Shown piece by piece: positions 24,754-32,341 of a DNA stretch of 33,752 bases (positions within the stretch are counted from its first letter, which is position 1; the number at the start of each line of letters is the position of its first letter). The DNA comes from Gordonia amarae NBRC 15530. Lineage in GTDB: Bacteria; Actinomycetota; Actinomycetes; Mycobacteriales; Mycobacteriaceae. The stretch covers positions 1 to 33,752 of the forward strand of contig NZ_BAED01000060.1 in NCBI RefSeq assembly GCF_000241345.1, given 5' to 3'. A program made the translations under genes and the position numbers. Below the pieces are notes generated by a model that did not search any database, was not told the DNA's origin, and worked only from the letters and a program-made list of their open reading frames with translations.

Positions 24754-24922
24754 ATGCGGCGGGCCTGAGTTCTTGGCCCCTTGACCCCCGTTCTTCCTCC
24801 CTCCTTCGCGCGGGCTCGTTCCTCGCCCGGCTCAGTCGGTCGTCCAGAACGGGGCGGGGCCAGAAACTCAACCCGCCTGGGCGGCCAAACATGTGGTCGT
24901 CTTGGCATCGGCCTCTTGCGTG

Positions 24923-24964
24923 AACTGCCGGTCACCTTTGGGTGGCCGGCAGTTTCTTTGTTCC
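24923..24964 (+). terminator. Intrinsic terminator after sodA
   Basis: AACTGCCGGTCACC, loop TTTG, then GGTGGCCGGCAGTT, forming a 14-bp stem with one T-G pair. It is followed by TCTTTGTTCC. The stem-loop plus T-rich tail is a classic Rho-independent terminator. It lies 170 bp after the sodA stop; the interval 24754-24922 shows no gene or clear motif. Confidence 0.85.
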
Positions 24965-24970
24965 TGTGTT

Positions 24971-24999
24971 CGAATCCGGACACAGACTGTCCGGGTTCG
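24971..24999 (+). promoter_or_regulatory. Long dyad operator upstream of VOC gene
   Basis: CGAA-T-CCGGACA, spacer CAGAC, TGTCCGG-G-TTCG: 12-base half-sites with one internal mismatch. It ends 16 bp before the ATG at 25016. A TTAGGTT-like -10 region just after it suggests the dyad overlaps the promoter, as a repressor operator would. A downstream-terminator role is less likely because no T-tract follows. Confidence 0.6.
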
Positions 25000-25015
25000 G
25001 GCTTAGGTTCTGAGC

Positions 25016-25372
25016 ATGACACTCTCACTCGCCATGATCACCGTCGACACCGCCGACCCACTGCCCATCGCGCGCTGGTGGGCCGAGCAGACCGGTGGCA
25101 GCATCGTCGCCGAAAACGAGGGGTGGTTCGTCACCGTCACCCTCGGTGACGGGCAGCCGATGCTGGCGTTCCAGAAGGTCGACGACCCGACACCCGGCAA
25201 GAACCGCATCCACCTCGACCTCACAGCGCCCGACCGCGCGGCCGAGGTGCAGCGCCTCATCGCCGCCGGCGCCACCCTCATCGCCGAACACGAGATGCCC
25301 GAGTTCTCGTGGACCACCCTCGCCGACCCCGACGGCAACCAGTTCTGCGTAGCCACCGCCGGCACCCACTGA
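25016..25372 (+). CDS. VOC-superfamily (glyoxalase-like) protein
   Basis: 118 residues. The fold is the paired beta-alpha-beta-beta-beta of the vicinal oxygen chelate superfamily: LSLAMITVDTADPLPIARWW opens module 1 and NRIHLDLTAPDRAAEVQRLI opens module 2. PEFSWTTLADPDGNQFCVAT closes it with the DPxGN element. It resembles the short Glyoxalase_6 group used by many actinobacteria. H67 and others could bind metal, but the set of ligands is incomplete by eye, and substrate is unknown. The close upstream dyad suggests a dedicated regulator. It is convergent with the EcfT gene, with a 53-bp gap that shows nothing clear. Confidence 0.88.
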   Translation: MTLSLAMITVDTADPLPIARWWAEQTGGSIVAENEGWFVTVTLGDGQPMLAFQKVDDPTPGKNRIHLDLTAPDRAAEVQRLIAAGATLIAEHEMPEFSWTTLADPDGNQFCVATAGTH

Positions 25373-25425
25373 CCAAGCAACAGGCCCATGCCAACGACCT
25401 GTGTGGCGGCATAAGCACAACCCAA

Positions 25426-26178
25426 TCACAACATGATGGTCGTGATCACCGCTGCCACGCAGCCGAGGAACACGACCGTCAGGATCACCGCGTCCAGGCG
25501 CCCCGGCCGCGACTCGTACGCGGTGAGCCGGCCGGTACCGCCGCGGGCGGTGATCGCCTCGGCCATCTCCGAGCTTCGCCGCAGCGCCGACGACATCGCG
25601 CTGACGATCATGTCGATGACGCCCATCTGCGCCGACGGATGATCGGCGTCCGGCGGCGCCTTCGGCCGCAGCCGGTGCACGGCGCGCAGGATCCGCATCT
25701 CCTCGATGAGCAGTGGCAGCCCACGCAGGCACAGCGCGATCGCGACGGCCCACTCGTCGACGGGCAGCCGCAGTTTGCGCAGCGGGCTCATCAGTTTCGC
25801 GAGGGCGGGCGCGATCTCGGCCATCGGCGTGGTCCAGATGACCAGCACCGAACTGGCGACGAGGATCAGGCCGAGGGCGGTCGCGCGCAGGAACACGATG
25901 AGGCCGGCCCATCCGGCGACCGTCGAGTTCATGGCCGCGCCGATCGCGATGAGCCCCCAGAACCACCACGGGGGCCGCGGGATCGCGCCCAGCGGGATGC
26001 CGGCGATCAGGGCGGTGATCACGACGATCGCCGCCACCAGCCCCAGCGCCGGCCAGCTCGGCAGCACCCAGGTGAGCACGCCGAGCGCCAGCACCACCAC
26101 CAGCTTGGTGCCCGCCCACAGGCGGTGCACGATCGAGTCGCCGGGAACCCGGCGCAACGGCACTGTGCGCATGGTCAT
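25426..26178 (-). CDS. ECF transporter transmembrane component (EcfT/CbiQ-like)
   Basis: 250 residues with about six membrane helices: KLVVVLALGVLTWVLPSWPA, LGLVAAIVVITALIAGIPLG, LRATALGLILVASSVLVIWT and a last helix LDAVILTVVFLGCVAAVITT. The coupling helix carries the family's A-x-A/T-R-G motif in MAEAITARGGTGRLTAYESR. A second helix (MRILRAVHRLRPKAPPDADH) forms the other contact to the ATPases. It spans the membrane and transmits ATP hydrolysis to the substrate-binding component. Its ATG overlaps the stop of the ATPase gene in ATGA, so the two are coupled. The pair resembles Rv2325c-Rv2326c of M. tuberculosis, which lies elsewhere in that genome (from memory). Confidence 0.93.
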   Translation of the reverse strand: MTMRTVPLRRVPGDSIVHRLWAGTKLVVVLALGVLTWVLPSWPALGLVAAIVVITALIAGIPLGAIPRPPWWFWGLIAIGAAMNSTVAGWAGLIVFLRATALGLILVASSVLVIWTTPMAEIAPALAKLMSPLRKLRLPVDEWAVAIALCLRGLPLLIEEMRILRAVHRLRPKAPPDADHPSAQMGVIDMIVSAMSSALRRSSEMAEAITARGGTGRLTAYESRPGRLDAVILTVVFLGCVAAVITTIML

Positions 26179-28232
26179 GATCGACGACCTCCGGTGTCGG
26201 GTCCGATGTGTTCGGGTTGCAGGGAACCGCCCGCGAGAACGACGCGGCGGTTGCAGACGCGCGCCAGGCCGTCGTAGTCGTGCGAGATGATCACGATCGT
26301 CTGCCCGCCCCGGCGCAGCCGCGCGAGCAGGGACACGATCTCCTCCCGCGCGTACGGGTCGAGACCGGCCAGCGGCTCGTCGAGGATCAGCACCTTGGGT
26401 TTACGGGCGATGAGCCCGGCCAGCACCACCCGGCGCATCTGCCCGCCGCTGAGCGAATCGGTGTGCCGGGCGGCGATCGACCGCGGCAGCCCGACGAGGT
26501 CGAGCACCCGCCCCACCTCCGTGGTGCCCACGTCGAGGCCGCCCGCGGCCATGATCTCGTCGCCGACATTGGCCCGCTGCAACTGCAGCCGCGCGTGCTG
26601 GAAACCCAGGCCGACGTCGCCGACATGCTTACCGATCGGTTCACCGTCGAGTGCGCAGGTACCCGATCCGGGTTCGAGCAGACCGGCCATCACCCAGGCG
26701 AGGGTCGTCTTGCCGGAGCCGTTGCCGCCGACGATCAGCAGCCCGTCACCCGCATTGACCTGCAACGATATGTCGTGCAGGGCATGCACCTGCCACGGTG
26801 ATCCCGGCAGGTAGGTGTATCCGACGCGGTCGAGGGCCAGGATCGGGCGGGTCCACCCGTCGTACGGACCCGGGGCCGGGCGGTACTCCTCCAGCCGGTG
26901 TCCGGGGGCCGCAGCGTCCCGCGGTATCCACTCCGGCGGATGCGCGACGAGCCGGCCCTGATCGAGGTGGATCACCCGGTCGGCGGCGGCCGCCTCGACC
27001 CCGCGATGGGTGATGAGGACGACCGTCATGCCGTGCCGGGCGGGCAGCCCGGCGAGCAGTTCCAGGATGTCGTCGCGGCCGTCGGGGTCTACCATCGACG
27101 TCACCTCGTCGGCGATCAGCAGTTGCGGGCTGCGGGCCAGGGCCGCGGCCACCGCCAGCCGCTGCTGCTGCCCACCGGACAGATCCGACGTCTCGCGCTG
27201 ACCGAAACCGGCCAGGCCCACCTCGGCGAGCAACGCCTCGACGTCGACGTCTGCGTCGTCGGGCAGGCCCCACACCAGGTCGTCGGCGACGCGGGAACCG
27301 AGCATCTGTGACTCGGGCCGCTGCAGCACCATAGCCGTCCCACCGTGCCTGCCCAGACCGGGCAGCCCCGGCCGCTCGACGGTGCCGCGGGTCGGCGGCC
27401 GGCCGGCGATGATCTTGACCAGGGTCGACTTCCCGGAACCGTTCGCGCCGACGATCGCGACGAACTCCCCCGGATCGATCCGCAGGTCGATCCCCGACAG
27501 CACGAGCGGACCGCCGTCGCGGTAGGCGAAGTCGACGCCCGAGGCCACCAGCGGCAGCGGCGCGATGTCGGTGGCCGCCCCGAGCGCCGCCCCCTGATCC
27601 AGGGTGTCCTCGGCGGGCACGTCCGCGAGCCGGTCGATGACAGCCCCCAGGATCCACCAGGCGACGACGATGGAGATCGCGGTGCCGATGGTCCCCGACA
27701 CCCAGATCCATGCCCACCACCAGTCGACGGCGTTGCGGGTGAGTCCGTTGACGAAGTCCTCGGTGCCGTCGAGCCCCGGGATCCTGCCGATCCAGTTGCC
27801 GAGGCCGTTGAGGCTGTTCTTCATCGCCGTGAGCATCAGCTCGCGCAGCGGCTTCAGAATCCACAGCAGGACCACGGTCAGCCCGGCGATCACCGGCGCG
27901 GCGATCAGTGTGAGCAGCGCGATCGTCGGCAGCCCACGCCCACGACGTTTGGTGTCGCCGACGATGCCGCCGATGATCGCGGAGATGAACACCCCCGACG
28001 CCGCGCCCGTGCCGGCCATCGCGAAGGTGACACCGGTGGTGGCCACGGCGGCCGCGATCAGCGCCCGCGGGCGGGTACGGGCGGCGACCACCGCGAGCGG
28101 GACCGGGGCGAGCAGTCCGGCGGCCGTGGCCATCGGGATGACCGCCGCGATCACCACCGCGGCGACGGTGACGCCACCGAAGATCGCCACCGAGGCGAGC
28201 TCCATCGGACGGAGGGGCTGGCTGTTCTGCAC
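26175..28232 (-). CDS. ECF transporter fusion: membrane S-like domain + two ABC ATPases (Rv2326c-like)
   Basis: 685 residues from GTG 28232. The N-terminal ~215 residues are membrane-embedded (about five to six helices, with GVTFAMAGTGAASGVFISAI and WWWAWIWVSGTIGTAISIVV), probably an S component. ATPase 1 (about residues 225-440) has Walker A GANGSGKST near 260, signature LSGGQQQR near 351, Walker B LLIADEV and H-loop ITHRG. ATPase 2 (about residues 465-665) has Walker A GGNGSGKTT near 501, signature LSGGQMRR near 592, Walker B VLILDEP and H-loop ISHDYD. Both look active. With EcfT it would be a complete ECF importer. The substrate is unknown, and no riboswitch is visible in front. The gene is divergent from the hypothetical gene at 28585. 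Confidence 0.92.
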   Translation of the reverse strand: MQNSQPLRPMELASVAIFGGVTVAAVVIAAVIPMATAAGLLAPVPLAVVAARTRPRALIAAAVATTGVTFAMAGTGAASGVFISAIIGGIVGDTKRRGRGLPTIALLTLIAAPVIAGLTVVLLWILKPLRELMLTAMKNSLNGLGNWIGRIPGLDGTEDFVNGLTRNAVDWWWAWIWVSGTIGTAISIVVAWWILGAVIDRLADVPAEDTLDQGAALGAATDIAPLPLVASGVDFAYRDGGPLVLSGIDLRIDPGEFVAIVGANGSGKSTLVKIIAGRPPTRGTVERPGLPGLGRHGGTAMVLQRPESQMLGSRVADDLVWGLPDDADVDVEALLAEVGLAGFGQRETSDLSGGQQQRLAVAAALARSPQLLIADEVTSMVDPDGRDDILELLAGLPARHGMTVVLITHRGVEAAAADRVIHLDQGRLVAHPPEWIPRDAAAPGHRLEEYRPAPGPYDGWTRPILALDRVGYTYLPGSPWQVHALHDISLQVNAGDGLLIVGGNGSGKTTLAWVMAGLLEPGSGTCALDGEPIGKHVGDVGLGFQHARLQLQRANVGDEIMAAGGLDVGTTEVGRVLDLVGLPRSIAARHTDSLSGGQMRRVVLAGLIARKPKVLILDEPLAGLDPYAREEIVSLLARLRRGGQTIVIISHDYDGLARVCNRRVVLAGGSLQPEHIGPDTGGRRS

Positions 28233-28255
28233 CCGACCAGTGTGCCTGGACTGTC

Positions 28256-28377
28256 ACAACAGAGCTGCTGGCAGGTCGGGCCCTATGCGTCGTCTTCCCT
28301 CGTCGCTCGGGGTCGCAGGCTCCCCGCTCGCTCCTCTGTCCAGACGACGCGGCCCGACCTGCCACCAGCTCTGTTGT
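28256..28377. repeat. 122-bp fold-back element with 27-bp terminal inverted repeats
   Basis: Arm 28256-28282 (ACAACAGAGCTGCTGGCAGG onward to GGTCGGGCC) is the reverse complement of 28351-28377 with a single mismatch. Further inside, GCGTCGTC (28287-28294) matches GACGACGC (28343-28350). The loop also folds (CGGGG near 28299, CCCCG near 28322). It lies in the 352-bp gap between the divergent ECF and hypothetical genes. It has no coding potential and resembles a non-autonomous mobile element or REP-type palindrome. Confidence 0.75.
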
Positions 28378-28406
28378 GTTGGCGAGCGATCGTGACCCGA
28401 CATCTT

Positions 28407-28460
28407 GATCCCTGAGGCCGATGCGAGGAACGAGCGAGGGTCTCGAAGGGTCCGGTGACA
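28407..28460. repeat. REP-like intergenic sequence
   Basis: On the minus strand this reads CCCTTCGAGACCCTCGCTCG followed by TTCCTCGCATCGGCCTCAGG, a string I remember as a dispersed intergenic repeat in this group. It resembles the sequence at 786-840. The remainder of the gap (28461-28584) carries the palindrome GTGTAAACAC (28502-28511), also seen at 32437, and the ribosome-binding site of the next gene. Confidence 0.4.
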
Positions 28461-28584
28461 GTCGGCACCTGACGCCACCACCTCCCCACCGGACCGCTGT
28501 TGTGTAAACACTGCGTGTTCCTCTTGTCGGGGAGCCCGCGCAGGACGATTCTGTTCTCACGGTTCGTGCGGAAGGAGTTGTGCC

Positions 28585-29106
28585 ATGTCTTCTATTCCCA
28601 TTGGCCTCACGCCTTTTCATGAGGGTGGGCAGTTGAACGGAATCCTGATCTCGGGTCGCTGGCCCGCGTCGACGCTGGAGTGGACGCAGACGCTGGTGGC
28701 GTCGGTGCGCATCGCGTGCCGGCCGGGTTTTCTGAGCACGACCACAATCTTCGGCGTGGTCGAGGACCATCCCGCCGACGCCGAGCCGGACGCCGTCGGC
28801 ATGATGCTGGCGGTCGGCAACGTCGTCGATGACACATTCCTGGAGGCGGGCCGCTTCCTGCACAATCCGCCGGCGCTGCTGATGCTGCATCCGCCGTCGC
28901 ACACGCGCCCGTCGTTGCCGGAGTGTTCGGAGGTGGCCTCGGGCTGTGTGCTGCTGCCGGGTCTGCCCGAACTGGGGCTCGAGCATCGCGCCGGCTGGGC
29001 CGAGGCCGAGGCCGACGGCACGGTGGTGACGCTGCGCAACCAGGTGGGTATCGACCCGGGATCAGACCCGGACACCGCGGTGCTGGCGATGCTGCTGGCC
29101 GCCTGA
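28585..29106 (+). CDS. Conserved-looking hypothetical protein (possible Rv3847 counterpart)
   Basis: 173 residues from ATG 28585 with a strong GGAAGGAG ribosome-binding site. It is soluble, without a signal peptide or membrane helix. It shows a beta-rich N-terminal part (IPIGLTPFHEGGQLNGILIS, then WTQTLVASVRIACRPGFLST) and a second module near VNMM/VVDDTFLEAGRFLHNPPALLM. Two cysteines lie near residues 113-119 (PECSEVASGC). I recognise no domain. By position, two genes after sodA in M. tuberculosis order, it could be the Rv3847 counterpart, which has a similar size (from memory). The divergent gap upstream contains a fold-back element and the GTGTAAACAC palindrome. Confidence 0.8.
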   Translation: MSSIPIGLTPFHEGGQLNGILISGRWPASTLEWTQTLVASVRIACRPGFLSTTTIFGVVEDHPADAEPDAVGMMLAVGNVVDDTFLEAGRFLHNPPALLMLHPPSHTRPSLPECSEVASGCVLLPGLPELGLEHRAGWAEAEADGTVVTLRNQVGIDPGSDPDTAVLAMLLAA

Positions 29107-29126
29107 TCAGGCACAACGCGAGGTCA

Positions 29127-29147
29127 TTACTGTAAGTACTACCGTAA
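29127..29147 (+). promoter_or_regulatory. TTACnGTA-N5-TACnGTAA palindrome upstream of GDT1-family gene
   Basis: TTACTGTA, spacer AGTAC, TACCGTAA. The outer bases of the half-sites are exact inverted repeats with one mismatch at the fifth position. Such sites are typical operators for dimeric helix-turn-helix regulators (TetR or GntR type). It lies 21 bp after the hypothetical gene and 108 bp before the GTG at 29255. Confidence 0.5.
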
Positions 29148-29217
29148 CTTGTGGGTCAGGGTACCCGAACTTCTGGTTTTGCACCTCCCACCTGCGGCGA
29201 TTCGGCGATTCCAGCTG

Positions 29218-29247
29218 TTGCGGGGTCAAGTGAGGTCTGGCTAACCT
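29218..29247 (+). promoter_or_regulatory. Putative SigA-type promoter of GDT1-family gene
   Basis: TTGCGG (29218-29223) and TAACCT (29242-29247) are separated by 18 bp. The start codon GTG lies seven bases after the -10-like element, so the transcript would be leaderless. No ribosome-binding site precedes the GTG, which fits. Confidence 0.5.
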
Positions 29248-29254
29248 GGATATC

Positions 29255-29983
29255 GTGATTTCTGCCTTGCTCCTGAGTTTCGGCGTGATCTTCGTTGCCG
29301 AGCTCGGTGACAAGTCGCAGCTGATGGCGATGACCTACGCCCTGCGGTACCGCTGGTGGGTGGTGGTGCTGGCCATCACGGTCGCCACCACCGCCGTCCA
29401 CGCGGTATCGGTGTTCTTCGGACACTTCCTGGGCATGTCCATCCCCACCGACCTGCTGGCGATCCTCGCCGGCCTGGCGATGATCGTGTTCGGCCTCTGG
29501 ACCATCCGCGGTGACAGCCTCGACGACGACGAGTCGCAGAAGGCCAACCGCGTGGGCGCCTCGGTGTTCCTGGCGGTGATGTCGTCGTTCTTCCTGGCCG
29601 AGCTGGGTGACAAGACGATGCTCGCGACCATCACCCTGGCCACCGACGACGACTGGCTGGGCGTCTGGATCGGTTCGACGCTGGGCATGGTGGCCGCCGA
29701 CGTGCTCGCCATCGCGGTGGGCGTCCTGCTGGGCAAGCACCTGCCCGAGCGGATCATCTCGCTCGGCGCCGCGGCGCTGTTCTTCGCCTTCGGCGCGTGG
29801 CTGCTGGCCGACGGACTGGCCGGGTCCTCCACTGTGACGGTTGTCGCGACGGTGTCGGCGACGGTCGCGCTGGTGGGTATCGGCGCAGCCTTCATCTACC
29901 GGTCGCGGCGGCTGGACGTCGGCCGTGCCGAGGGCACCCACCCCGAGGCCGACCCCGCGGTGCCCACACCCGATCGGTCGTGA
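29255..29983 (+). CDS. TMEM165/GDT1-family (UPF0016) cation transporter
   Basis: 242 residues from GTG 29255. The hallmark E-x-G-D-(K/R)-(S/T) appears twice, as in the family: E16-L-G-D19-K20-S and E116-L-G-D119-K120-T. Six membrane helices form two repeats of three, and the cytosolic loop between them is acidic (DSLDDDESQKANR). A further helix (VVATVSATVALVGIGAAFIY) and a charged tail follow. GDT1 proteins exchange Mn2+ or Ca2+ with protons and help export or distribute manganese. In this window, that would fit the Mn-preferring character suggested for SodA. It is convergent with the MAB_1171c-type gene. No riboswitch is apparent upstream. Confidence 0.93.
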   Translation: MISALLLSFGVIFVAELGDKSQLMAMTYALRYRWWVVVLAITVATTAVHAVSVFFGHFLGMSIPTDLLAILAGLAMIVFGLWTIRGDSLDDDESQKANRVGASVFLAVMSSFFLAELGDKTMLATITLATDDDWLGVWIGSTLGMVAADVLAIAVGVLLGKHLPERIISLGAAALFFAFGAWLLADGLAGSSTVTVVATVSATVALVGIGAAFIYRSRRLDVGRAEGTHPEADPAVPTPDRS

Positions 29984-30002
29984 GCGCCGGTCGTCGGCCG
30001 GG

Positions 30003-31130
30003 TCAGCCCGCCGACTGCGCCATCGCCTGCTGATCGAGCGCGACGATCCGCGACATCCGCACCAGCGGCGCGGCGTCGGCGTCGATGCCCTCGCCCTCGG
30101 CGGGCAGCATGTCGCGCACATCGCCGGTGGTCTTGCCGTACGCGACGTAGGAGTCCACGGCGTCGTAGAGCATCGTGACGCGGGTGTCGTCGTCGGCGAT
30201 CTCGAAGTCCTCCGACAGATACGGACTGAGCTGGGTGAGCGCGTCCCGGGTTTCGACGATGCGCCGGTGATAGCGCTCGGTGGCCGTCTGCTTACCGGCC
30301 CCCGGCAGCACCACCTCCGGCACCGCACCGGTCACCAGCTTCCACAGCGGGACCAGCTCGGCGTCGTCACGGGTGCGCCGGCGTTCGGACCGGAAGGCCT
30401 GCCACTTGCCGTACACCATCGGGTAGCAGATGCCCATCAGGAACAGCACCACGCCGACGACCGCCGCGACCTGGCTGAACCGCATCAGCCACGGCACCTG
30501 CGCCAGCGAGGTCATGCCGAACACGACGAACAGGATCTGGGTGATCGAGCTGATCGCCAGCAGCGCCAGACCGGCGGCCAGCAGGCTCAGCGACACCTTG
30601 AGGTAGCCGTCGGCGGTCCGCAGGAACTGCCGGATGCTGCGGATACACGAGATAAATCCGTACCCGAGATAAAAACTGGCGATGAGAAAGAAAAGCCCGA
30701 ACGCAATATTCTGAGCGTTCCATTCGGTGAGGTCTTTGGTCCTCAGATTCAGCGGCGTGACGAGCGTGACGAGCATTGTCGCCTGCAGCCCGATCAGCGA
30801 CACCACCAGCGGCACCGCCTCGAAACCGATCCGGCGTTTACGCGTGTCGCCCGGTGACGGGAAAAAGAACACCAGGATCAGGGCCGCGACACCCAGCGAG
30901 AGCATCGCGTAGAAGACGACGCGGGCGGCGCCGGTGAAGGTCAGCGTGTCGATCGCCTCGACGACGTCGCCGTTTGCCGAGACGAAGGCGATGACCAGGG
31001 CCGCGATCGACACGGTCAGGGCGATGGCCTGAAAACCACCGCCGTGCTTCCGGATCTGATCCAGCCGCCAACAGAACGCTACAGAGAACACCACCAGGGC
31101 GATGGTGTTGAAAATCCCGACAGAAACCAC
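30003..31130 (-). CDS. MAB_1171c-type (DUF6545) membrane protein
   Basis: 375 residues from GTG 31130. The N-terminal ~245 residues contain about seven membrane helices: VGIFNTIALVVFSVAFCWRL, GFQAIALTVSIAALVIAFVS, VVFYAMLSLGVAALILVFFF, VPLVVSLIGLQATMLVTLVT, NIAFGLFFLIASFYLGYGFI, VSLSLLAAGLALLAISSITQ and FSQVAAVVGVVLFLMGICYP. The cytosolic C-terminal part (about residues 250-375) is hydrophilic, with LVPLWKLVTGAVPEVVLPGA, YHRRIVETRDALTQLSPYLS and an alpha-helical end. This layout matches the MAB_1171c family of putative transporters, which I remember next to helix-turn-helix and ImmA/IrrE genes. It starts 9 bp after the peptidase gene, so it is likely the third gene of the operon. Its activity is unknown. 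Confidence 0.8.
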   Translation of the reverse strand: MVSVGIFNTIALVVFSVAFCWRLDQIRKHGGGFQAIALTVSIAALVIAFVSANGDVVEAIDTLTFTGAARVVFYAMLSLGVAALILVFFFPSPGDTRKRRIGFEAVPLVVSLIGLQATMLVTLVTPLNLRTKDLTEWNAQNIAFGLFFLIASFYLGYGFISCIRSIRQFLRTADGYLKVSLSLLAAGLALLAISSITQILFVVFGMTSLAQVPWLMRFSQVAAVVGVVLFLMGICYPMVYGKWQAFRSERRRTRDDAELVPLWKLVTGAVPEVVLPGAGKQTATERYHRRIVETRDALTQLSPYLSEDFEIADDDTRVTMLYDAVDSYVAYGKTTGDVRDMLPAEGEGIDADAAPLVRMSRIVALDQQAMAQSAG

Positions 31131-31139
31131 CGCACCAAC

Positions 31140-31697
31140 CTACAGCCAGCCGCGGTGGCCGCCGAGAAGCCGCTGCATACCGCGCAGATCGTCATCGGAT
31201 TCGGTGGCCCCGACGCGGTCACCCGCGTCCTCGGCCCAGGTCAGGATCATCGACGCGAGCATCTCGGCCTCCCATTCACGGTCGTCGGAATAGCACGTCC
31301 GCCGCAACGCCGAGTCGGTGTCGTCGGAATCGGGACCCGGGTCACCGCCCGCCAGCAAGGTGGCGGCCGACTGATCGCCGAGCATCTGATGCCCGGCGAT
31401 CAGGTGACCGAACTCGTGGATGACGATCTGGTCCTGATGCATCTTCGACGTGTTCGCCTGGTAGAAGAAGTAGTCCGCGTCCTCCGCCGCCAGCCACACC
31501 CCGTTGGGCATGGCCGTGGGCAGCGGATACGCGATCAACTTGATATCGCGGCCTCTGCGCTTGCCGTAACGCTCGCACAGTTGCGCCGCGTCGAGGGGCA
31601 GGTCGAGATCCAGCCCCCGCAACGCCTGCCGGCACAGTGCGCGCAATGTACGCTCGCTACGCCGGCCCTCGCCCCGTGGTTCACGTCGAAAACGCAT
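31140..31697 (-). CDS. ImmA/IrrE-type metallo-endopeptidase
   Basis: 185 residues from ATG 31697. The zinc site is H94-E-F-G-H98 in QIVIHEFGHLIAGH, with E143 in REWEAEMLAS as the probable third ligand, matching the ImmA/IrrE pattern. Its N-terminal ~30 residues are basic, and there is no signal peptide, so it is cytosolic. ImmA and IrrE cleave a partner helix-turn-helix repressor when triggered by DNA damage or a peptide signal, releasing its targets. Here the gene follows an EspR-like regulator by 62 bp and precedes a membrane protein by 9 bp. So the neighbouring regulator is the obvious candidate substrate (inference). An Asp-rich loop (GDPGPDSDDTDS) is an insertion of unknown role. Confidence 0.9.
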   Translation of the reverse strand: MRFRREPRGEGRRSERTLRALCRQALRGLDLDLPLDAAQLCERYGKRRGRDIKLIAYPLPTAMPNGVWLAAEDADYFFYQANTSKMHQDQIVIHEFGHLIAGHQMLGDQSAATLLAGGDPGPDSDDTDSALRRTCYSDDREWEAEMLASMILTWAEDAGDRVGATESDDDLRGMQRLLGGHRGWL

Positions 31698-31759
31698 GAC
31701 CTGAACCTACGACGCGGGCGAAATCGGCTGTGAAGCGATCGGATCGGTCCGGTGCGCGA

Positions 31760-32341
31760 TCAGTCCTGGCCCTGCTGGCCACCGACGACGCGCAGGCGCT
31801 GCGCATCGGCGGACTGATCCTGGCTGCCGGCCGACATCAGGTCCGGCGGGTCCTTGGGCAGACCCTGCTGCTCGCGCAGCACCTTGATCAGTTCGTTGAC
31901 CACAGTGACCGAGTCGCTGGACAGTCCGGCAAGCCGGAACGCGGCGAGCTGGACGTTGGTGTCGGCCTGCAGGCGCATGAGATCGATCTCGTCGCGGGTC
32001 CGCTGCGCGGCCCGGTCCTCGAGGAAGTAGTGCACGTCGACACCGAATGCCGCTGCGATACCCTCGACGGTCCGGAACGACGGCGACTTGGCCTTACCGG
32101 ATCGAAGCTGACTCAGATATGACTCGCCCAGGCGGAACCCACGCTCGGTGGACCGTGCGGCGATGGCCTTGGCGCTGTAGGCCCGGCCGTTGGGACCGGG
32201 TACCGTGCGGAACAGCTCCTCGAGCCGTCGCGCGAACAATCCCGGATCTACTACCTCTTGGCGGGGCCGCGCCGGATCCGCGGAACCGTCATAGCGACGC
32301 GCGGCTGCACCCTGCGGCTTTTCCGTACCTTGTGAATTCAT
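31760..32341 (-). CDS. EspR-like helix-turn-helix regulator (Rv3849-like)
   Basis: 193 residues from ATG 32341 with GGGGAG just upstream; six extra codons upstream lack this. Residues 1-33 are a hydrophilic leader absent from M. tuberculosis EspR. The helix-turn-helix domain (about 36-108) contains FARRLEELFRTV, then ESYLSQLRSGKAKSPSFRTV, and closes with FGVDVHYF. A dimerisation helix region follows (RDEIDLMRLQADTNVQLAAF to VTVVNELIKVLREQQG). The SYLSQLRSG core and overall layout match EspR as I remember it. EspR is a nucleoid-associated regulator of ESX-1 genes in mycobacteria. It is divergent from the Gly/Asn-rich protein gene, and the shared gap carries several palindromes. It leads the operon with the ImmA/IrrE peptidase and the membrane protein. 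Confidence 0.88.
   Translation of the reverse strand: MNSQGTEKPQGAAARRYDGSADPARPRQEVVDPGLFARRLEELFRTVPGPNGRAYSAKAIAARSTERGFRLGESYLSQLRSGKAKSPSFRTVEGIAAAFGVDVHYFLEDRAAQRTRDEIDLMRLQADTNVQLAAFRLAGLSSDSVTVVNELIKVLREQQGLPKDPPDLMSAGSQDQSADAQRLRVVGGQQGQD

Noticed and set aside
24961..25000. TTCGAATCC (24969-24977), which resembles a tRNA T-loop, and nearby stems
   Set aside because: No acceptor, D or anticodon stems can be drawn around it. The sequence is better explained by the dyad before the VOC gene.
25373..25425. Terminator between the convergent VOC and EcfT genes
   Set aside because: Only a weak CAGG/CCTG pairing is seen, with no T-tract; not supported as a terminator.
28256..28460. Insertion-sequence remnant
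   Set aside because: No transposase-like frame, and the element is only about 120 bp; reported as a fold-back repeat instead.
29107..29254. Possible manganese (yybP-ykoY) riboswitch before the GDT1-type gene
   Set aside because: The conserved sequence blocks are not recognisable, and the -10-like element abuts the GTG, implying a leaderless transcript.
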